Origin: Histomonas meleagridis
Taxonomy: Eukaryota > Parabasalia > Tritrichomonadida > Dientamoebidae
Direction of reading: 5' to 3'
Length of the DNA: 64,000 bases
Assembly: GCA_020186115.1 (NCBI GenBank)
Contig: WSYJ01000141.1
Location: forward strand, 62,001 to 126,000
Positions 1 to 9,766 of this stretch are shown here, one piece after another (position 1 is the stretch's first letter; each line of letters starts with the position of its first letter). The notes below the pieces were generated by a model that was not told the DNA's origin, did not search any database, and saw nothing but the letters and a program-made list of their open reading frames with translations. A program made the translations under genes and the position numbers.

Positions 1-2
1 TC

Positions 3-503
3 AGCGGCAGCACGCGCGCGGCGACAATCATTGCAGACGGTCCGTGCCAGTGCTGGGCGATTGACCAAACGACATATCTGTACTTGCTAAAGGAGCAGCA
101 CAACAAGAAGAGGCAGCGCTACAAGTCTCTGCTAAGGAATGTTCCGTTCTTGAAGGTGCTACAGGACTATGAGATATTGTTAGTTGCGGACGCGCTACAG
201 CCAGTGAACCCGAAGCCGAACGAAGTCATAATGAAACAGGGAGACAACGGCGACGAGTTCTACATAATATTGGAGGGTGAGTGCGCAGTGCTGAAGAGAG
301 ACGACAAAGGTGTGAACCACGAGGTATGCCACTTGAAGAGCGGAAGCTACTTCGGAGAATTGGCTTTGATGCAAAACACACCGAGAGCTGCAACAATTGT
401 GGCATTGGAGAACTGTAAGCTGGTGAAGTTGGATAGAGCATCGTTCCATAGGCTCCTGGGACCATGCTCAGAGATATTTAAGGAAAATATGAAAAATTAT
501 TAA
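3..503 (+). CDS. cAMP-dependent protein kinase regulatory subunit, 3' part (5' end outside window)
   Basis: The reading frame is open from the first complete codon, so the gene begins upstream of the window. The first residues (STRAATI) are the end of the first cyclic-nucleotide-binding domain: the RAAT of its phosphate-binding cassette. A linker and a complete second domain follow, with the cassette FGELALMQNTPRAAT that contains the Glu and Arg that contact the cyclic phosphate. The C-terminal run LDRASFHRLLGPCSEIFKEN matches PKA regulatory subunits closely. In that family the protein holds the catalytic subunit inactive until cAMP binds. The first 100 bases are much richer in G+C than the flanks. 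The stop TAA is followed by A, making the TAAA signal. The dimerisation and inhibitor regions are not in view, so a generic two-CNB protein is possible, but the match favours PKA-R. Confidence 0.9.
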   Translation, partial: SGSTRAATIIADGPCQCWAIDQTTYLYLLKEQHNKKRQRYKSLLRNVPFLKVLQDYEILLVADALQPVNPKPNEVIMKQGDNGDEFYIILEGECAVLKRDDKGVNHEVCHLKSGSYFGELALMQNTPRAATIVALENCKLVKLDRASFHRLLGPCSEIFKENMKNY

Positions 504-1369
504 ATTATTTAAGAATAAATTAAATTGATGATTGGATAAATAAAATGAACATTGATAACGTTCTCTTTCTGTTTATACTTAAAATGTGACACAAAGTGAA
601 GTTTACAATTGGCAATTTTCGAATAAAGTATCATTCGGATGAAATTTGATATCAGTCTGTACGTATGTTAATTTTTATATTTAGATTCATGCGTAATCTA
701 TTTCACAGTGATGTATATATGCTGATTTGATTTAAAAAGCATTTTAAATAAATTTTAAGTAAAAGAATTTGTTGTTTCGCGATAATAAGTCATTAATTAA
801 TTATATAAAATATTCAAATGATCGTTTTATCAAGACACGAATTTGATTCTTTAATATAATACATAATGTGAGCATTTTTTCCAATATATAGTGTAAAGAT
901 AAATACAATCTAAAGGTTTAGCTTGTTGGATCATATCTTACTCTAAAACAAACATGCCATATTACGGAGGAATCAAAAACTTTGGAACCCATTGTAATAC
1001 ATACAATGTATTTGATGAGATAAATAAAAAAACTGTTACTTTAATGACTTATTACAGAATGAATAATTACCAAATGTTAAGAAATCAACATCTTTCCATT
1101 CTTTTAAAGCAAATTGTAATATACTATTGAACGGATATAATTAATTGTATCAAATCCATCTAATGGTGATAATTCATCATTAAATAATAACACTAAACAT
1201 ATGAAATACAATCAATTAATGAATTCTGTGAATTATGAAAATAGAAACATTAAAAAAAGCGTTTTGAATTTGCAAATTTTATAAAAGACAAGCATATTAG
1301 CTACGAGATAATTAAAAAAAAAAAAAAAAAACAATTTAATGATTTATTACAAGATGAAAAATTAGCGAA
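504..1369. other. AT-rich intergenic region with a possible gene remnant
   Basis: About 870 bases lie between the PKA regulatory subunit and the next minus-strand gene. No full gene is seen. A 58-codon open frame (954-1130) and, after a frame change, a further protein-like stretch (about 1150-1275, rich in Asn and Ser) are listed separately. A long A run lies at about 1314-1331. Confidence 0.5.
954..1275 (+). pseudogene. possible decayed hypothetical gene
   Basis: An ATG at 954 opens a 58-residue frame starting MPYYGGIKNFGTHCNTYNVF, which looks protein-like rather than random. It stops at 1128-1130. A second open stretch from about 1150 in another frame (SNPSNGDNSSLNNNTKHM) continues the same strand. 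Together they look like one small gene broken by at least one frameshift. No family is recognised. It could also be chance in a 30% GC region. Confidence 0.25.
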
Positions 1370-1777
1370 TTAGGAAGAATAGAAGCTGATTAGAGCAAAT
1401 AAAACAAATGGTGCCATGGCTGAGAGTGATCTGATGGCAAGCGAAAGTGGACTATCATCACCTTGGGGTGGAGTGCTGTTTAACATTTCTGTTGTTTTTT
1501 GTAGTTCTTCCTTTGAAATGGCATTATCTTTTTGAATTTGTTTAAGTTGCTCAATTTCTCCTTCTATCTGTTTCACACAGTTTTCAGATTGTTGACAAAA
1601 TCCGATTCTTGTTTGTTGTATTGCATTTGATAATGCTTTAATAGGTTGGTAATATTCTTGTGATTTTTCTCTTCTTTTCTTCATGGAAGAATAAGTCTGA
1701 TAAATTGCGTCTTTTGTGTCTTTGACTTCGGATGAAAGAACTTTGATTAATGTTGCTGTGATTTGTTGCTCATTCAT
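1370..1777 (-). CDS. hypothetical coiled-coil protein with hydrophobic C-terminus
   Basis: A 135-residue protein starting MNEQQITATLIKVLSSEV. I chose this ATG because upstream codons in frame begin only with TTG. The body is Lys/Glu/Gln-rich and helical (SSMKKRREKSQEYY, then IEGEIEQLKQIQKDN), typical of a coiled coil. The last 15 residues (MAPFVLFALISFYSS) are hydrophobic, which suggests a tail anchor; that is an inference. No family is recognised. It is arranged in tandem with the next minus-strand gene, about 260 bases apart. Confidence 0.55.
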   Translation of the reverse strand: MNEQQITATLIKVLSSEVKDTKDAIYQTYSSMKKRREKSQEYYQPIKALSNAIQQTRIGFCQQSENCVKQIEGEIEQLKQIQKDNAISKEELQKTTEMLNSTPPQGDDSPLSLAIRSLSAMAPFVLFALISFYSS

Positions 1778-2036
1778 TTTGTGGAGAATAAATAAACCAT
1801 TCAATAAAAATGTGTAATTTACATTATAAACTTCATAAAATTGTGATATCAGAAAATTTGTTTAGCGAACGTTAACATAAAATAAAAATAAACGGCAACG
1901 AAGAAAATTTATCAGCTCTTAATGACACATGTCCTATAATTCATATAATGTCTTTACACGAGGACAAATACACATAAGCTCAAATACCAAAATTATAACT
2001 TTGACTTTTTAAAATAGATGAAAATTGAAATGTAAT

Positions 2037-2603
2037 TTATGCGGAGTTGGTTCCTTTATTATCTAACACTTGTGGCTTCAAATTTTCTTTCCACCTTTTG
2101 TTGAATTCTTTAGAATTTGTAAATTGGGTAATATATTCCGAGTTTAATTCAATTGTTGGCCTTCCTTTCATATCTAATCCATCCGGTAATATATTTGTTA
2201 GCAGTGATCCTGTATCAAGAAATTGTTTTTCATCATTTAATTCTGATTCAATTTCTTTATTATTTGTATTTTCCAATTTCTGTGAAGCGGCACTCTTTGA
2301 TAAATTTGATTTTGATCCACTAGGTGTTATCTTTTTCGTTTGTTTTAATTTTTTCTTTTTTGGAGTTCCTTTCTTCTTTTGAATTTGAATATTTGACTCA
2401 TCTACATTCTCTTTGCTTATTTGAGCTTCTTCAACATCATCGTTTTTTTGATCTTGAGGAATTGAAATGGAATCTAATTGAAGTTCAATTTGAATTTTTC
2501 GAAGCCATCTAAAATTAAACTTAGCGAATGCATCCATGCTTTTTTGCTTCGCATTCATTGCATCTATGTAATTAGAATATATTTGTTGGAAGGATTCTGT
2601 CAT
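2037..2603 (-). CDS. hypothetical lysine/asparagine-rich protein
   Basis: About 188 residues from MTESFQQIYSNYIDAMNAKQ. An upstream in-frame ATG at 2678 would add 25 hydrophobic residues that look like translated leader, so the inner start is preferred but not certain. The N-terminal third is helical. The centre is a very basic tract (KKKGTPKKKKLKQTKKI) that could act as a nuclear-localisation or nucleic-acid-binding segment, and the C-terminus contains a short ordered-looking segment (GRPTIELNSEYITQF). The stop TAA is followed by A (TAAA). No homologous family is recognised. Confidence 0.5.
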   Translation of the reverse strand: MTESFQQIYSNYIDAMNAKQKSMDAFAKFNFRWLRKIQIELQLDSISIPQDQKNDDVEEAQISKENVDESNIQIQKKKGTPKKKKLKQTKKITPSGSKSNLSKSAASQKLENTNNKEIESELNDEKQFLDTGSLLTNILPDGLDMKGRPTIELNSEYITQFTNSKEFNKRWKENLKPQVLDNKGTNSA

Positions 2604-3080
2604 TGCAAAAATAAAAATATAAACGTACGGAATCGTTAGATAATCAGAAAAACAAATTTTAATCAGTGTTATGTCCATGCAAATGTTCTTGTTTTAGTAC
2701 TCAGCAACTTTCAATTCGAGAATTTTAATTTTTTCATTTTCGTTATATGATTACCTTAAAAAGATTAACAAAATTAAACTTTGTAAACATTATTACAAAC
2801 GCATCCATTAAGACATGATTTTTTTTTAGTTACTTACAAGTTATAATTTTTCATTTTTTTTGACGATACGTTCATAAATAATGAAGTTTTCGTAAAAATA
2901 CATAATAAGCCATTAAGCTACTTAAATGCGTCCTTTATGTTCTTATCTTTGAATTGAGGAATAAAAAACAATAAAAAATTTGATCGAGAATTTGTTTCAG
3001 GAAAACTACAAGTTATTTTGTCACATCACTTTTGTTAATTCAATGAAATGTATTGAAAATTTTGTGCACAGTATTTAGCG
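2604..3080. other. divergent intergenic region
   Basis: About 480 bases between the minus-strand Lys-rich gene and the plus-strand ubiquitin-like gene, presumably holding both promoters. A TCACTT element lies at about 3025-3030. Nothing else is recognised. Confidence 0.4.
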
Positions 3081-3662
3081 ATGCGGTATTCAATTCAAAT
3101 CAGCGTTTTTGGTCTGGTCAACTCAAAAATATTGATGTCCGTCTTTGATAAAGATTCACGCAGAGTCGATTTATTGGTATGCACACCTTATCAGCCAGTA
3201 AGAATGATATCAGCAAAGCTTTCTGGTCAAATATCAGCATTACAAACATTATGGCCTGAAAATCCAAAAAAGTTCATCTACAACGGTACAGAACTATTGG
3301 AAAAAATGACTTTCGATTTCTATGGAATCAAAAGTGGTGATTCTATTATCGCATTACCTCAAGAACAGAATACAAATCTCTACTACAAAACACAATGGTT
3401 AAGCTTAACAAAAGATTCAGAGGCATTCCGCGAAAATATGGAATGGATGATGAATCCAAAAACAGCTGGAGAAGTTTCAAGACTTCGTGATCTTCACTTA
3501 TTGAAAATGGAAAACAAGCCAAAAGTCTTCACAAGGATGTGTTCAATGCGTCCACTCAATGAATCACCAAACACAATGAAAATACGGTTAAATACTCAAT
3601 ATAAATCAAATCAAGAACCATCAACAGAACCTCTTCCGATATTTTGGGAGAATGAAAACTAA
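3081..3662 (+). CDS. protein with ubiquitin-like domain
   Basis: 193 residues from the first ATG; an alternative start is Met19 at 3135 (MSVFDKDS), and the sequence does not decide between them. Residues about 45-100 look like a ubiquitin-like fold: VRMISAKLSGQISALQTLWP, then KFIYNGTELLEKMTFDFYGI and KSGDSIIAL, matching the beta-grasp pattern in which the 'F.YNG..L....T...Y.I..GD.I' motif follows the helix. There is no C-terminal Gly-Gly, so it is not a conjugated modifier. The C-terminal half (residues 110-193) is helical and then disordered. The role is unknown; possibly an adaptor in ubiquitin pathways. Confidence 0.65.
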   Translation: MRYSIQISVFGLVNSKILMSVFDKDSRRVDLLVCTPYQPVRMISAKLSGQISALQTLWPENPKKFIYNGTELLEKMTFDFYGIKSGDSIIALPQEQNTNLYYKTQWLSLTKDSEAFRENMEWMMNPKTAGEVSRLRDLHLLKMENKPKVFTRMCSMRPLNESPNTMKIRLNTQYKSNQEPSTEPLPIFWENEN

Positions 3663-3954
3663 TTGCGGCCGGAAAACTCATTGTGTATGATAGAAAATTT
3701 AAAAATTTATAGAATAAATAATATATATGTCGATTTTATCAGCTTTTAAATACTATTGAAAAACTTGTGTAATCGACACAATTTCGGTGTTCATTGCATT
3801 CAAAATTCAATCCAACCTCCTCTTCTCTATTGAAGTTAATCGCGAAATCTCTAGCGGCTTTTTTGGGAAGAATTCTGTGATTAAATTTTACGGTGTTTTT
3901 TAACTACACGATAAATTTAAACGTTTTTTGATTGTTTTGTCAGATTTTAGTAAA

Positions 3955-3960
3955 TCACTT
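3955..3960 (+). promoter_or_regulatory. Inr-like element (TCACTT)
   Basis: TCACTT fits the trichomonad initiator consensus TCAYTW. It sits 11 bases upstream of the ATG at 3971, the usual spacing in trichomonads, and so supports that ATG as the true start of the following gene although it is one base out of frame with the long reading frame. Confidence 0.5.
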
Positions 3961-3970
3961 AATTTATTTT

Positions 3971-6317
3971 ATGGAAAAAAGTGACTATCCTATCTCGTGT
4001 TTTGAAAACTGGTGGTTTTGCGAGTTCTGAGTTAAATACTCGATTTCGCAATGCATCCATTAATGAGCCATCTAAAAGGCCATCAAGTACCTTTCATATC
4101 AAAGAAAAAATTCAAATTGTTCGAAATGTTTCATTTTTACTTTCAGCATTTTTACTTTTGGTTGCTTTAATTTATCCATGGGCAAGAATAAGAGGATTTA
4201 CAATGCAAACTATTAAAATGATATTAAAACAACATTTAAAACATCATGCTGATGCAATTTCTTCACTTGCAAAAGGTAGACTTTCTAAGATCGAAATATC
4301 ATCCAAATTTCTTTCAGGTATTATTTCGCCTGATCTCGTACAATGTAATCGAGATGGTCTTTATCCTTTTATCAAATATTCCAAATTAATCAGAAAAAAA
4401 ATTTCGTCAAGTCCATATCGGTTCTACATCAAAGAAAAAAATGACAATTATTGTGATATAATTTTTTTTAATAGCGAAAATTATCTCATTCATTTTATTA
4501 CCTCCAATATTTGTTATCAATTCAATCAAAGTAGTATTCTAAACACAACATATGAAGGCCACATTACAGAGTGTCCACAATTTACAAATATATATAAATC
4601 ATATGAAATCCATATCATCGATAACACGACCATTCTTACTATTGAATCCGAATCCATATTCAATAAATCACTCACAGGCACCAGTATTAATCTTGACACG
4701 TATATCCAAGAACTTACTAAATCTTTTGAATGCAAATTTGTATTCCGAGTACCAAATGGCGGAGTTATAATGGAAGACGAAAATGGTACAGTACCACCAC
4801 TATCGATTGATTCCAATGGTATTCCTAAGTATCCAACGCTTCAAGAACTCAATTCGAGTTTATGGAATCAGATATCATATGAAATTTCGGATATGGAATT
4901 TGGGGACATCAAAGAGGCGGACATTGATGGGGAGCCATATTTACTCTATTTCCAAAGGATTTCTTTACATAATGTCACAGTTTTTGAGGTCATTTCAGCG
5001 ATAAGTGTTGATGATTCATTAACACAATTTTATCGATGGATCTCATTAACGTTTATTATATTTACATTAATTTTATTATTGTTATCATTAATCTTCATCA
5101 TATTAATGAAGAAGAACAAAAACGAACGCGAAAAACGTATTAAAAGTATTCAAACAACACAATCATCAACAGTTGGAATTGGGTTAAGTCAAATAATATT
5201 ACAATTACGTAAGTTACAAATTCAGTTTTCGGATGACTCAAAACTTAATCAGGCGCTCGACTCGATTGTTTATGATTTATCTGAGCAAAAGCCGAAGTTA
5301 TTTAGTGTCGAAACGATTGGCCAAACGAATTGCGAATTTTGTCCATATTTAACAACAAAAGAACAAAATGAAGTCGAAGATAACAAAGATGAATCATATC
5401 TTAAATGGATAAATTATATATCGGTGAAGTTTAAGGATTATGGATATGAACTTGGGACATTACAATTTCCATTAGGAAGACATGAAAACGATTTAAGTAA
5501 TTCGATAATAACTTTATATATAACTATTTTGAAACGAGAAAATTTAATATTTAAACAATTCGATCCCGATTTATTAATACAATTTATATATAAAATAGCA
5601 AAAAATTGTATTAATAATTTGTTGCATACGTCGCAAATTATGTTTTCGTTGTATTATTTGTTGAATGGTCCTTTTAAATATTGGATAAGAAAGAAAATCG
5701 ATTTGTTCATAATGTACTTCGTTGCTTTTATTTATCATATAGACTTCTTGGAGATAATAAAGAATATAGAATTGAACAAGAAAAATTTCCATTTCGATAA
5801 AGATGAAATTCAATTGTTATTAGAAATGAAAAAAAATTTAAACGTTTTCAAGGACGATAGGTCAAAAGTGAACCAAAACATTCAAACGATAATAGATTTG
5901 TTAAGTGTAATGTTATCAAAAAATAACGATGAAACCGTTGAGTATTTCATATCAAATGTCAGGGAAATTTATGTTGAAGTTCAAAATAAAAATCAATTCC
6001 AATTGTTCATAGAATTCGCTGCTAGAATTGAATCACCTGCATTTTCAATAGTAGATGAACATAATGATAAGTTATTGATGATGAAGGCAATGTTGAAATT
6101 ATGTGATTATTGCGTATATTGGTTACCAAAAGATATAATGATTCGAACATTTGAACTGAATTCTCATGAGAAATTGATACCAGAATTCCATTTTGAGCAT
6201 TGTTCTGTTGTGGTTTCAAATTGGCTAATGAAATTTGTAACGTTTAACCCAATGGATGAAATAATGAAAAACTTTAATGAAAATGTGGAATATTGGAAAA
6301 GCGAAATGAATGAATAA
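3971..6317 (+). CDS. membrane-anchored cyclic-nucleotide phosphodiesterase-like protein, catalytic site degenerate (frameshift at start)
   Basis: The long frame runs from 3963 to 6317 but has no early ATG. The ATG at 3971 joins it if one A is removed from the A6 run at 3975-3980, giving about 781 residues. A first membrane helix (about residues 50-72), an extracellular domain of about 280 residues with N-glycosylation sites, and a second helix (about 352-376) precede a cytoplasmic domain. That domain resembles the class I PDE fold: NNLLHTSQIMFSLYYLL matches the YHNxxHA...YYLL motif, and KLCDYCVYW matches the late metal-binding Asp helix. The first His of HNxxH is Asn and the HD pair reads HI, so catalysis is doubtful. 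Many trichomonad PDE/cyclase genes share this two-helix layout. The PDE assignment is an inference from pattern. Confidence 0.55.
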
Positions 6318-6683
6318 ATGTTTGTAATTATTTTTTTTATTTGAAATGTTTCCTTAATTTTGTTTGAATTCTTTTCTTGGCGATGGAAAGGATTTGGTGA
6401 CACGTGTCAGCAAAAGATATATTTTCTTCAAGGAACAGGTTGAATGGTTGTAAAAAATTGGCTGCACTATTCGATCGGTTTTGATAGAATCACGTCCAAA
6501 AAGTGAAACCGATACTGTTGATTTTTTTCCACCAGTTTATGTAACTGTCGTCATAAAAAGACGATAAGTATTCAAACAGTTGAAATGTGTGAAAGGCATT
6601 TTTTAAGCCCCCGTTTTGATAGAAAGGGATTCGGTTTTTGTATGCAACTTGAACTGATGGCTTTTGAATTTTTTTGAACAAAA
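6318..6683. other. intergenic region upstream of BspA-like gene
   Basis: 366 bases. It contains CGGTTTTGATAG (about 6475-6486) and CCGTTTTGATAG (about 6610-6621), two Myb-type half sites in near-identical context that may be promoter elements for the following gene. A 67-codon minus-strand frame here shows no protein features. Confidence 0.35.
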
Positions 6684-8630
6684 ATGACAACATTCCATCA
6701 CAAAAAAGTTTGTTCGAATCACTTGTTATTCGTTCCTCATAAGTTCATGACCGCAACAAATATTCAAACATTTCTCCTACTTTTGTTGATTCAGACCTGT
6801 ACATCTTGGTTTCGAGTTGATTCGGTTTGTTTATGCAAAATGATCACGCACCAAAATTATTATCATGTTTTTATGCAGAATACTCAATTCACCCAAAAGA
6901 AATTATTAAACATTGAACAACACTTACACTCACTTGTATGTTGCCCTAATAGATTTAATTTTGGCAATATAAATGATGCAAAATACAACATATTCAAATT
7001 TGTTTCGGGTATTTTTGTATCCAAAGATGTTGGCATAATGTCTTTATTATTATTTTCAATCTTTATTTTGCTCTTGATCAAATTACTATGTCATTTTATA
7101 AATATCATAATTCAAAGCGTTCATAATAAATTTAAGATTAATAATCATTTTGTTCCAATTTTGTTTGTTTTCTTCATTGCACATTCTTTTGAACTATTTG
7201 ATACAACGAATAATACACTTACAATTACTAATTCTGAAGAATTTAACAATATGTATACCTATAAAAATGATGCAGAGCATCTTATAATTAAAGATGGTGT
7301 TGACATTATATCTGAAGATGCATTTGAAAATTGGCTTTCATTAGTCACAGTTGAAATTGGGAATTGTGTAACAGAAATTGGTGAAAATTCATTTTATAAT
7401 TGTAATAAAATCAAACATATTTATATTGGAGAAAATGTTGCTAAAATCGATTCTTTTGCATTTCAATATTGTACTTCACTTGAAAATATTACAATTCCAA
7501 AATCAGTTACTACAATTAATGCGAATCCTTTTACGGGATGTTCAGCACTTCAATTTATTAAAGTTTCAGAAGAAAATGAATATTTTTCGAATTATGCAGA
7601 AGATGGCGTTCTTTATGACAAAAACATCACTAAACTTATCAGTTATCCCATTGGTAAAGCAGATAATTCATATAATATTCCATCCACAATTACAGCGATT
7701 GAAAATTTTGCATTTTATTCATGTTCAAATATTCAGTGTCTTTATTTTTATGGTAACAAATCGCCATCTGTCGCTGGTATGGGATTCGATGAGTTTAACC
7801 TTGCGTCAGGTAAAGTTATGGTGCTAACAACATATGAAAATAAAACATTTGGTTCTTTTAAAGTTAGCAAAGGAACACCTGCTGAAGGGTGTGCTCCAAT
7901 GAGAACATATACATTTTCTCAAACAAATGCATTTACGCAATCTGATTCATTTTCACCATCACATTCATTTTCACCATCACATTCATTTTCACCATCTAAT
8001 TCATTTACTCAATTTAATACATTTTCACCATCTAATTCATTTAATCAATCTAATACATTTTCAAAGTCAAATGCATTCACCAAGTCTGATACATTTAATC
8101 AATCAAATACATTCACAAATTCAAATTCATTTTCTAATCATTATCAAACAGATGAAACATCAATCAGTTTTACACAGTACACCATGTCTCACAGTTACCT
8201 AGTCACATATACATTAATATACTCTGAAACGTTGGCAATATATAATTCATTCATATTAAACACAGTTTCTCTCACGTATAGTGGTTCTGCAATTATTTAC
8301 ATAAGCACGCAAATGATATATTATGAATACACTGTTATCCAATTTTCATTATACACGGAATATTATTCAAACTTTTATTTCTATTTTGAGCATAATGAAC
8401 ATCCAAATAACAAAACTCTTGGCAAAGGTGCAATGATTGCTATTATATGTTGTTCAGTTGCATTAATCTTATTGATAATCAGTTTAATTATTTTTATGGT
8501 TCGTCATCATAAACGCAACAAGGAAACGGAGGAATCAAGCGAAATTGAAGAGAATGAACAAATCGAATTTGAAACTCTTGATAATGATCTTAAAAAATAT
8601 GTAAGTAATGAAAACGATAAATGGATTTGA
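6684..8630 (+). CDS. BspA-like leucine-rich-repeat surface protein
   Basis: 648 residues. The first 160 residues are an unusual hydrophobic extension. A signal-peptide-like stretch (NHFVPILFVFFIAHSFE, about 156-172) leads into TpLRR/BspA repeats (about residues 185-370) with the unit 'F..C..L..I.IP.SVT.I...AF'. A Ser/Phe/Asn stalk of SFSPSH- and NTF-type repeats (about 410-500) follows, then a variable segment, one membrane helix (about 583-606) and a 42-residue acidic tail. Trichomonad BspA proteins of this build sit on the cell surface and are proposed to mediate contact with host cells or bacteria. The stretch 7091-7987 is nearly identical to 16198-17096 on the other strand. The cytoplasmic tail differs from the two other BspA genes here and lacks their DPFAKDF motif. 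Confidence 0.85.
   Translation: MTTFHHKKVCSNHLLFVPHKFMTATNIQTFLLLLLIQTCTSWFRVDSVCLCKMITHQNYYHVFMQNTQFTQKKLLNIEQHLHSLVCCPNRFNFGNINDAKYNIFKFVSGIFVSKDVGIMSLLLFSIFILLLIKLLCHFINIIIQSVHNKFKINNHFVPILFVFFIAHSFELFDTTNNTLTITNSEEFNNMYTYKNDAEHLIIKDGVDIISEDAFENWLSLVTVEIGNCVTEIGENSFYNCNKIKHIYIGENVAKIDSFAFQYCTSLENITIPKSVTTINANPFTGCSALQFIKVSEENEYFSNYAEDGVLYDKNITKLISYPIGKADNSYNIPSTITAIENFAFYSCSNIQCLYFYGNKSPSVAGMGFDEFNLASGKVMVLTTYENKTFGSFKVSKGTPAEGCAPMRTYTFSQTNAFTQSDSFSPSHSFSPSHSFSPSNSFTQFNTFSPSNSFNQSNTFSKSNAFTKSDTFNQSNTFTNSNSFSNHYQTDETSISFTQYTMSHSYLVTYTLIYSETLAIYNSFILNTVSLTYSGSAIIYISTQMIYYEYTVIQFSLYTEYYSNFYFYFEHNEHPNNKTLGKGAMIAIICCSVALILLIISLIIFMVRHHKRNKETEESSEIEENEQIEFETLDNDLKKYVSNENDKWI
7915..8140 (+). repeat. 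Ser/Phe/Asn stalk-coding short tandem repeats
   Basis: Imperfect 18- to 24-base units such as TCACCATCACATTCATTT encode alternating SFSPSH, SNSF and SNTF motifs in the stalk. The paralogue at 16.2 kb has fewer units. Identity between the copies ends within this tract, as expected if slippage or recombination changes the stalk length. Confidence 0.75.
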
Positions 8631-8989
8631 TCCTTTCAGACTTATTAGTAAACACAAATATTATTTTATGAATGCCTAACACTACCCTTATGAGATCACA
8701 TTCTATAAGAAATCGTGTTACTAAAACACTGAAAAAACAAAAACAAGATTAATATGATAATAATTTTGAGATTTATTTCTTGAAATTTTTCTAGCAGTTG
8801 AGCGACTACATGAAATGCCTCATGTTTCATAATGGGGAAAAAATCAAAGAAATTTAATAATGCGATATTTATATTTTTTTATATACCAATACTAAGTGAG
8901 GGCATTAGCTTAACCATTGTGTTGTAGATGATGTTATATATAAATAGCAGATAATAACGGTCAGATAATTAACGGTCTCTGGGTATTGA
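8631..8989. other. intergenic region with two AACGGT sites
   Basis: About 360 bases without a gene. Near its 3' end TAACGGTC and TTAACGGTC occur 16 bases apart (about 8956-8980), just upstream of the ankyrin gene, and are candidate Myb-type regulatory sites. Confidence 0.4.
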
Positions 8990-9637
8990 ATGCAAATTGA
9001 ATATGAAAACTGTCGTCAAATCATGAGCTCTCGACAAAACATTGAACAGGCTTGGAAAGCCGCACAATTAGATAATTTAGACGAATTAAAAGAACTTGTT
9101 CCAGCATTAGTTTCACCAAACGCGTCAACATTCAGCTCAGAAAATCATGCACATACACTTTTGATGTGTGCTGCTGCTCATGGATCATTAACATGCGCTC
9201 GCTATCTTGTCGAAAAAGGAGCTAATGTTAATGCAAAAAATTTTGCTGGCTATACAGCACTTCATTGGGCAGCATATACTGGTCGTGATGAAACACTCCT
9301 TTTATTAAAACAATCTGGAGCTAACATTGAAGCTAGAACAGAAGATGGGAAAACGCCACTAATAATGGCTGCTTTTAGAGGAAACATTGATTTTATTTCT
9401 GAATTATTGAAACTTAAGGCAGACATAAATGCTGTATCGTGCGATGGATGGAATGCAATGCATTATGCAATTATGTCAAACCAAAAAGCAACATGTAACT
9501 TTCTTTTTTCTCATAACATTGATATCTCACCAAGCGATTCAAAAGGAAGAACCATGAAGGAATTTGCGGCATTATACAAGAGGAATTGGTACCCACCACT
9601 TGAAGAAAAATATTCGAAAGTACAAAATAATGAATAA
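8990..9637 (+). CDS. short ankyrin-repeat protein
   Basis: 215 residues, or 204 if translation starts at Met12 (9023, MSSRQNIEQ), which looks the more natural N-terminus. About four ankyrin repeats are visible: NHAHTLLMCAAAHGSLTCAR, GYTALHWAAYTGRDETLLLL, GKTPLIMAAFRGNIDFISEL and GWNAMHYAIMSNQKATCNFL, each with the TALH..A..G signature. Unlike the cassette arrays elsewhere in this window, the repeats are divergent and the frame is intact, as in an ordinary binding or scaffold protein. Two AACGGT elements precede it. The stop is TAAA. The next gene follows within 130 bases on the same strand. Confidence 0.85.
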   Translation: MQIEYENCRQIMSSRQNIEQAWKAAQLDNLDELKELVPALVSPNASTFSSENHAHTLLMCAAAHGSLTCARYLVEKGANVNAKNFAGYTALHWAAYTGRDETLLLLKQSGANIEARTEDGKTPLIMAAFRGNIDFISELLKLKADINAVSCDGWNAMHYAIMSNQKATCNFLFSHNIDISPSDSKGRTMKEFAALYKRNWYPPLEEKYSKVQNNE

Positions 9638-9766
9638 ATAGACATTTTTGTTAATTTCTTTTACTTAAATAACAATAAGTTTTTGTTGCACTTGTTATAT
9701 TGGTTTCATGTAAAAATATTTTGTTATTTCTTTTTAATTGAAGAAAAGAATGAGGCACCCCATCAT

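Noticed and set aside
3043-3081. A 22-base intron before the ubiquitin-like gene
   Set aside because: GTATTG...CACAG is present, but splicing it does not join an ATG in frame to the protein.
6490-6693. 67-codon minus-strand gene upstream of the BspA gene
   Set aside because: No protein-like features, and it overlaps the probable promoter.
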